A stretch of DNA of 64,000 nucleotides from Rhodospirillaceae bacterium (GTDB lineage Bacteria > Pseudomonadota > Alphaproteobacteria > DSM-16000 > Inquilinaceae): the NCBI GenBank assembly GCA_020638595.1, contig JACKIG010000015.1:1-64000 (forward strand), in the 5' to 3' direction. A model generated the notes under the pieces. The model saw only the letters and a program-made list of their open reading frames with translations. It had not been told where the DNA came from and ran no database searches. Made by a program: the position numbers and the translations under genes. Shown here piece by piece: positions 59,843-64,000 of the stretch. How positions within the stretch are numbered: position 1 is the first letter of the stretch; every line of letters starts with the position of its first letter.

Positions 59843-60946
59843 ATGGCTACCGTCGACATCCGTAATGCACGCAAGACCTATCCGGGCCTGACGGTCGAGA
59901 CCATCAAGGGCATCGACTGCGCCATCGCCGACGGCGAGTTCCTGGTCATGCTCGGCCCCTCGGGCTGCGGCAAGTCCACGCTTCTGCGCATGATCGCGGG
60001 GCTGGAGCGGGTGAGCGCCGGCGAAATCGCCATCGGTGGGCGCATCGTCAACGACCTGGAGCCGAAGGACCGGGACATCGCCATGGTGTTCCAGAACTAT
60101 GCGCTCTACCCGCATATGAGTGTCTTCGACAACATGAGCTATGGCCTCAGGATTCGCCGGCTGGCCAAGGCGGAGATCAACCGCCGCGTGCGCGAGGCCG
60201 CCGCGATCCTGGAGCTGGGCGACTTCCTGCACCGCAAGCCGCGGGCGCTGTCCGGCGGCCAGCGCCAGCGCGTCGCCATGGGCCGGGCCATCGTGCGCGA
60301 GCCGGCGGTATTCCTGTTCGACGAGCCGCTGTCGAACCTGGACGCCAAGCTGCGCACCCAGATGCGGGTGGAGATCAAGCGCCTGCAACAGCGCCTGGGC
60401 ACCACAAGCCTCTACGTCACCCACGACCAGGTCGAGGCGATGACGCTGGCCGACCGGCTGATGGTGATGAAGGACGGGGTGGCCGAGCAGGTGGGCACGC
60501 CGCTGGAGGTCTACCGCAACCCGGCGACCGTCTTCGTGGCCGGCTTCATCGGCTCACCCGCCATGAACTTCCTGCCCGGCCGGGTCATCGCCGACGGCAC
60601 GGCGGTGGAACTGCCGGGCGGCACCCGGCTGAACGGGCATTTCCCCGCCATCCCTTCGGGCCAGTCGGTGACGGTCGGCATCCGTCCGGAGCATCTGGCA
60701 CCGTCGGCGCCACCCGGCGACGGAACGGGGCGCGAGATCCGCATCGCGATCGATCTTGTCGAAGCCCTGGGCGCCGACACGATCGTCCATGGCCGCCTCG
60801 ACGGCTCCCCGGACGACCGGCTGCTGGCGCGGCTGCCGGGTTCGGTCGACACCGCCCCGTCGGGGCAGATCACCCTGACGGCCGCGCCTGGCGCCCTTCA
60901 CCTGTTCGACAGCCAGACGGGCCGATCGCTGACGGCCGCCCGCTGA
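59843..60946 (+). CDS. ugpC: Glycerol-3-phosphate ABC transporter ATP-binding protein
   Basis: A 367-residue ABC ATPase of the MalK/UgpC type. Walker A is GPSGCGKSTLL (about 34-44), the Q-loop MVFQNYALYPHMSVFDNM, the signature LSGGQRQRVAMGRA, Walker B FLFDEPLSNLDA, and the switch His in YVTHDQVEAMTLADR. The C-terminal regulatory OB-fold region begins at about residue 235 (FIGSPAMNFLPGRV). It completes ugpBAEC. Confidence 0.95.
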   Translation: MATVDIRNARKTYPGLTVETIKGIDCAIADGEFLVMLGPSGCGKSTLLRMIAGLERVSAGEIAIGGRIVNDLEPKDRDIAMVFQNYALYPHMSVFDNMSYGLRIRRLAKAEINRRVREAAAILELGDFLHRKPRALSGGQRQRVAMGRAIVREPAVFLFDEPLSNLDAKLRTQMRVEIKRLQQRLGTTSLYVTHDQVEAMTLADRLMVMKDGVAEQVGTPLEVYRNPATVFVAGFIGSPAMNFLPGRVIADGTAVELPGGTRLNGHFPAIPSGQSVTVGIRPEHLAPSAPPGDGTGREIRIAIDLVEALGADTIVHGRLDGSPDDRLLARLPGSVDTAPSGQITLTAAPGALHLFDSQTGRSLTAAR

Positions 60947-60999
60947 CGGCGGCCGACACGGCTGCACGGGCCGGTCGGTATCCTCCCCGCCCTACGGCG

Positions 61000-61095
61000 G
61001 GATGACGTCAGGCAGAGGCTGCCTGATGTCATCCGGCTGATTGAAGGAGAGCAAGATTCAGACATCAGGCCGATTCAGCCTGATGTCATCCGGCT
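61000..61095. repeat. Two adjacent hairpins sharing an 18-bp motif
   Basis: GGATGACGTCAGGCAG (61000-61015), loop AGG, CTGCCTGATGTCATCC (61019-61034) makes a 16-bp stem with one G-T mismatch. GACATCAGGC (61061-61070), loop of seven, GCCTGATGTC (61078-61087) is a perfect 10-bp stem. The motif GCCTGATGTCATCCGGCT occurs as a direct repeat at 61021-61038 and 61078-61095. The segment lies between the convergent ugpC and lipoprotein stops, so it may be a REP-like element acting as a terminator region; there is no T-run. Confidence 0.65.
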
Positions 61096-61689
61096 CTAGC
61101 CGCAGGACTGGTAGTGCGCGCGGTTCTGCTGAACCGCCTGGCCAAGGAAGCTCTGCATCTCAGCAGCGGAGAATCCCGACGCCCGGTAGAAGCGGTCGCG
61201 GATCAGCTGGCAATACCGGCCGGCGCTGACCTGGTTCATCACCTGCGATTCGTTGTTGGAATACGACGTGGCGTAGGTGTCGAACAGGCGGTTCGGATTG
61301 CCGCCGCGATAGCGGGCCAGCAACGACGCCATGGTCTGCTGGGCGCTGCGGATCGTGCCGGCGTGGGTGGAGATGAAGTCCTGGTAGTGACCGAACACGT
61401 TCGGGTCGCTGTAGGCGCCATTGCAGGTCAGACCCACCAGCATCATCTGCGTCTTCAGCAGGATGAACTGATCGGCGCGAATCTCATCATCGCTGAGGCA
61501 CGCCCCCTGCGGCAGCGGCTGGATCGCCTGCGGCAGGTCGGGGAACATCGCGTTGGCGGACTGGGCGGCAACGCTGGTCCCGGTGCGCGCCGTGGTCGTG
61601 CCGGCGCGTGACGCTACGCTCGAGCGATCGGTCTGGCAGGCGGCAACCACCAGAACGAGCGCGAGCCCGATGCAGAGACTTCGGATCAT
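61096..61689 (-). CDS. Predicted lipoprotein of unknown function
   Basis: A 197-residue lipoprotein: signal MIRSLCIGLALVLV with lipobox VAAC and lipidated Cys18. The mature part has a Ser/Thr/Ala-rich linker (to about residue 50) and then a helical domain beginning GACLSDDEIRADQFILLKTQMMLVGLTCNGAYSD, with further cysteines (TCNG, YCQL, SCG) likely to form disulfides. No family recognised; the pattern of an Asn/Cys-rich helical domain is seen in several alphaproteobacterial lipoproteins. The frame is open upstream, but ATG 61689 gives the signal peptide. Confidence 0.75.
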   Translation of the reverse strand: MIRSLCIGLALVLVVAACQTDRSSVASRAGTTTARTGTSVAAQSANAMFPDLPQAIQPLPQGACLSDDEIRADQFILLKTQMMLVGLTCNGAYSDPNVFGHYQDFISTHAGTIRSAQQTMASLLARYRGGNPNRLFDTYATSYSNNESQVMNQVSAGRYCQLIRDRFYRASGFSAAEMQSFLGQAVQQNRAHYQSCG

Positions 61690-61997
61690 GGAAGGGTCCA
61701 ACTCCTGAACGTGCGGGGACTGGCGGCAATCCCATAGCAAATCCGCAGGCCGAGTGCAGCCATCCCCGATGGGCCTAAGGGCGAAAGCCAGAAAGCAACT
61801 TCAACGCATTGGTCATACACATATTCCCGATCATCGGCCGCGGCGACACCCATAACCCCGGTGGGTGCCTTGCGTGCCTTCATCGAGCCCCAAAGGGAGC
61901 ATCCAATGATGGCGCGACTTGGGCGGCCCGATCCCGCGATCCGGCCAGCCTGCGGCACGGCGCCGACTATTGGCCGACGACGGGGCAAGGAGCTATC
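61690..61997. other. Intergenic stretch between divergent secreted-protein genes
   Basis: No gene or RNA recognised. It must contain the promoters of the lipoprotein (left) and of the exported ankyrin protein (right). Only short weak palindromes were noticed. Confidence 0.4.
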
Positions 61998-62609
61998 ATG
62001 AATTCACAAGATCGCCAATCGGGGAGATGCTCCGTGCAAATACGGATGGCGCGTCGCCCATTCCTGGGCATCCTGGCCGCCTTTGCGGCGACGGCAGGCT
62101 TCGGGCGGGCGCAGGCCCAGGTCAGCCTCTATCAGCAGAACGAATTGATCGAGGCGGCGCGGGACAACGACGGCGACGAAGTCGCCGCGCTGTTGTCGCG
62201 GGGTATCCGGCCCAATGCCACCGACACGCGCCGGCGGACGCCGTTGATTCTCGCGGTCGGCCACCGCAACCAGGCGATGGTGGACGCCCTGCTGGCCTAT
62301 GGCGCCCGCACCCAGGCGATCGACGACGCCGGCAACACCGCGCTGTACTACGCAGCGGAAAGCGGTCACTACGGCATCGTCAACAGCCTGGTGGAGGCAG
62401 GGGCGCCGGTGGACACCCGCAACCAGAGCGGCCGCACGCCGCTGATGGCCGCCGCGCGCGAGGGCCACCACCGCGTCGTGCAACGCCTGCTGGATGCCGG
62501 TGCGAACCCGTCGCTGGCCGACTATACCGGCCGCACCGCCGCCATGTGGGCGGAGAATTCCCGCTCGCCCCAGACCATCAACCTGCTGCGCACCGCCGAA
62601 GGCTCATAG
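61998..62609 (+). CDS. Exported ankyrin-repeat protein
   Basis: A 203-residue protein with about five ankyrin repeats between residues 45 and 200, of which the middle three are clear: RRRTPLILAVGHRNQAMVDALLAYGA, AGNTALYYAAESGHYGIVNSLVEAGA and SGRTPLMAAAREGHHRVVQRLLDAGA. The N-terminus carries a twin-arginine-like export signal (MARRPFLGILAAFAATAG at 17-34, cleavage after AQA). ATG 61998 has AAGGAG seven bases upstream. Exported ankyrin proteins probably bind another periplasmic protein; the partner is unknown. It is convergent with the SYLF gene. Confidence 0.88.
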   Translation: MNSQDRQSGRCSVQIRMARRPFLGILAAFAATAGFGRAQAQVSLYQQNELIEAARDNDGDEVAALLSRGIRPNATDTRRRTPLILAVGHRNQAMVDALLAYGARTQAIDDAGNTALYYAAESGHYGIVNSLVEAGAPVDTRNQSGRTPLMAAAREGHHRVVQRLLDAGANPSLADYTGRTAAMWAENSRSPQTINLLRTAEGS

Positions 62610-62663
62610 CGCCTGACCGTCGGTCCGACGCCGCAAGCGGTGCGTCCCGATTGCGCCAAAGGG

Positions 62664-62694
62664 CGTGCGGCGGCTCAACCGGCGCTGCCGCACG
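62664..62694. terminator. Hairpin between convergent ankyrin and SYLF genes
   Basis: CGTGCGGC (62664-62671) and GCCGCACG (62687-62694) form a perfect 8-bp stem with a 15-base loop. No T-run on either side, so termination is only possible, not certain. Confidence 0.35.
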
Positions 62695-62715
62695 GGCCCG
62701 GCGGGCGGGCAGGCT

Positions 62716-63387
62716 TCACGGCAGGGCCTGGCGCAGGATGTCGGCGTGCGAGTTGGTGTAGAGCCCGGCCCGGATCGCTTCCGGCGTCGCCCCGGCCGCG
62801 TAGTATTGCTGGTTCCACTCCTCCAGGTTGCTCATGACCATGCCCTCCAGGGCAGCGCCGACGAACAGACCGGAATTGTATGAGAACGCGTACATGTCGG
62901 CATTGCGGTCCAGCGCCGTGCCCGCCTCCAGCCCCGCGCCGTAGTTGGCGATGGCGGCATTGACGTCGGCGCCCAGCGTGAACTCGTCCGACAGCATGGC
63001 GTTGACGCCTTCGTCGGTCATGACGGTCAGCACGACCTCGGAGATCTGGCCGCCGATCTGCAGGCCGATGGACCCGCTGGCGACGGAAATGAAGGTCGGA
63101 TACCCCCAGCTGCCGTCGGGCTGGCGCAGCAGCATCACGCCGGACCCGCCCTCGCCGCCGAGAACGAAGCCCCCGCGGACCAGTTCCGGGATGATCATCA
63201 CGCCGCGGGCGTTCTGGATGTAGGCGCGCAGCTGCGGGTAGTCGCCGCCGTCGACAAGCCGCAGGACCGTCAACCGGGCCTGTTCGATCAGCTCCTCCTG
63301 CGATGTCAGGGCGTGGGACGGCTGGACGAAGCCCAGGCTGCCGACCATGACGGCGGCAAGCAGGGCTAGGGTGCGCATGATCGGCAT
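62716..63387 (-). CDS. SYLF/YSC84-domain exported protein
   Basis: A 223-residue protein with a signal peptide (1-26, ending PSHA before LTSQEE) and a SYLF (YSC84, DUF500) domain, which binds phosphoinositides in eukaryotic relatives. Segments are ARGVMIIPELVRGGFVLGGEGGSGVMLLRQPDGSWGYPTFISVASGSIGLQIGGQISEVVLTVMTDEGVNAML and LGADVNAAIANYGAGLEAGT, all diagnostic. ATG 63387 has GGGAG upstream. Function in bacteria is poorly known; an envelope lipid-linked role is plausible. Confidence 0.9.
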   Translation of the reverse strand: MPIMRTLALLAAVMVGSLGFVQPSHALTSQEELIEQARLTVLRLVDGGDYPQLRAYIQNARGVMIIPELVRGGFVLGGEGGSGVMLLRQPDGSWGYPTFISVASGSIGLQIGGQISEVVLTVMTDEGVNAMLSDEFTLGADVNAAIANYGAGLEAGTALDRNADMYAFSYNSGLFVGAALEGMVMSNLEEWNQQYYAAGATPEAIRAGLYTNSHADILRQALP

Positions 63388-63492
63388 CTGCAACTCCCAA
63401 AATCGGTGGCGGCACGCGGCATGCGCCGGTTGCATGCATTGCGCCCGGACTACCCCTCCCGTTGCGTTAGATCCCAAGGAAACGCGGCGGAA

Positions 63493-64000
63493 TCAGGGCG
63501 CAGGCGGGCGGTTGATCGCGATCACCCGCCACAGGGGCACGCCGTTGCCTGTATCGATGTAGTCGATCCGGGTGATCGACAGGTTGTCGATGGAAAACCT
63601 GAGGGCGGTTTCCGCCGACAGGTCGAGCGCCAGGGCGATGGCGGCACGAATGACGCCGCCATGCGTCACTGCGACCACGTCGCGGTTGGCATGCTGGCGC
63701 GACAGCCGCACCAGCGTCGGGTGCACCCGGCCCATCAGCTCCAGGAAGCTCTCGCCCCCCGGCGGCCGCAGCACCCCGGGACACAGCCAGAACGGATGGC
63801 GTCCCCCCTGTGCGGCATAGGCGTCCTGGGGCGACCGGCCCTGCCATTCGCCGAAACACTGTTCGACCAGGTCCGGCTCCGACGACGGAACCTCCACCCG
63901 TCCCTGTGCCGACAGGATCGAATCGGCGGTCTGGCGGGTCCGCTGCAATGTGCTGATGACCCAGACCGGGTCGGCCGGCAGCGCACGCGCCAAGGCGGCG
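63493..64000 (-). CDS. Histidine phosphatase family protein (5' part outside window)
   Basis: The C-terminal part of a phosphoglycerate-mutase-like histidine phosphatase. ISTLQRTRQTADSIL is the segment that follows the first third of the fold. The second catalytic His is in VVAVTHGGVIRAAIALAL. The conserved N-terminal RHG motif with the nucleophilic His is not in the window, so the gene starts beyond 64000; the TTG at 63993 is an internal codon. The remaining 169 codons to the stop are complete. Substrate unknown. Confidence 0.88.
   Translation of the reverse strand, partial: AALARALPADPVWVISTLQRTRQTADSILSAQGRVEVPSSEPDLVEQCFGEWQGRSPQDAYAAQGGRHPFWLCPGVLRPPGGESFLELMGRVHPTLVRLSRQHANRDVVAVTHGGVIRAAIALALDLSAETALRFSIDNLSITRIDYIDTGNGVPLWRVIAINRPPAP

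Noticed and set aside
63493..63993. Histidine phosphatase starting at TTG 63993
   Set aside because: The catalytic N-terminal RHG motif is missing from that version; the real gene extends past the window edge.
1..64000. tRNA, rRNA or riboswitch elements
   Set aside because: I looked for T-loop/anticodon patterns, rRNA conserved blocks and common riboswitch cores by eye and saw none besides ffs. A covariance search would be needed to exclude them.

Overview
The window is a gene-dense, GC-rich piece of bacterial chromosome. Codons end overwhelmingly in G or C, and the only AT-rich patches are a few intergenic stretches. The content fits an aerobic alphaproteobacterium, most likely Rhodospirillales or a close relative. 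The supporting evidence is a three-gene cytochrome bc1 operon in the order Rieske, cytochrome b, cytochrome c1, followed by trmL-hemF; the series cca, small membrane protein, NUDIX, DUF1285, moxR, DUF58, DUF4159; oxygen-dependent HemF; and acetoacetyl-CoA synthetase with etfBA. The taxonomic placement is inference from gene content; no 16S rRNA is present.

Layout. Positions 1-2.3 kb: petABC on the minus strand, with cytochrome c1 cut by the window edge. 2.5-4.4 kb: trmL, hemF and a secreted protein. 4.4-7.2 kb, minus strand: cca, a small membrane protein, a CoA-pyrophosphatase-type NUDIX and DUF1285. 7.2-14.5 kb: a five-gene moxR/DUF58/BatA-DUF4159/vWA-like/membrane-protein operon whose collective function is unknown. 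14.5-18.5 kb, minus strand: aacS, an aminotransferase and a GNAT, then a divergent HAD phosphatase. 19.3-19.5 kb: a short interspersed repeat cluster. 19.5-25.1 kb, minus strand: HerA-like ATPase, thioesterase, secreted protein, rhodanese, flavin-linked oxidase and GST. The SRP RNA gene (ffs) lies on the plus strand inside this block. 25.3-31 kb: LysR-TauE, AzlCD, a GNAT and a MarR-GNAT fusion. 30.4-32.6 kb: obg-proB. 33-36.6 kb: LysR, a Phd/PIN toxin-antitoxin pair, and an MAPEG-cupin-TetR operon with an operator inside its promoter. 36.7-40.5 kb: phnDCE with a divergent phnM. 40.55-40.88 kb: two tandem copies of a 161-bp repeat. 40.9-44.6 kb: Kef-type antiporter and etfBA. 44.6-48.8 kb: LysR, acetyltransferase, MFS, aldolase, DUF167 and YggT. 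49-56.5 kb: a fatty-acid beta-oxidation operon running into rdgB and hemW. 56.6-60.9 kb: ugpBAEC. 61-64 kb: lipoprotein, exported ankyrin protein, SYLF protein and a truncated histidine phosphatase.

How the genes fit together. Several modules serve aerobic respiration and lipid or acid catabolism: bc1, ETF, beta-oxidation, acetoacetyl-CoA synthetase and HemF. ETF passes electrons from the acyl-CoA dehydrogenase to the quinone pool that bc1 oxidises. Two ABC importers scavenge phosphorus (phosphonate-type and glycerol-3-phosphate-type). Four helix-turn-helix regulators sit beside clear inverted repeats that are probable operators. The best candidates for under-described biology are the moxR/DUF4159 operon, the repeat families with RAYT-like ends, phnCDE-phnM with no C-P lyase core alongside, and the MAPEG-cupin-TetR detoxification unit.
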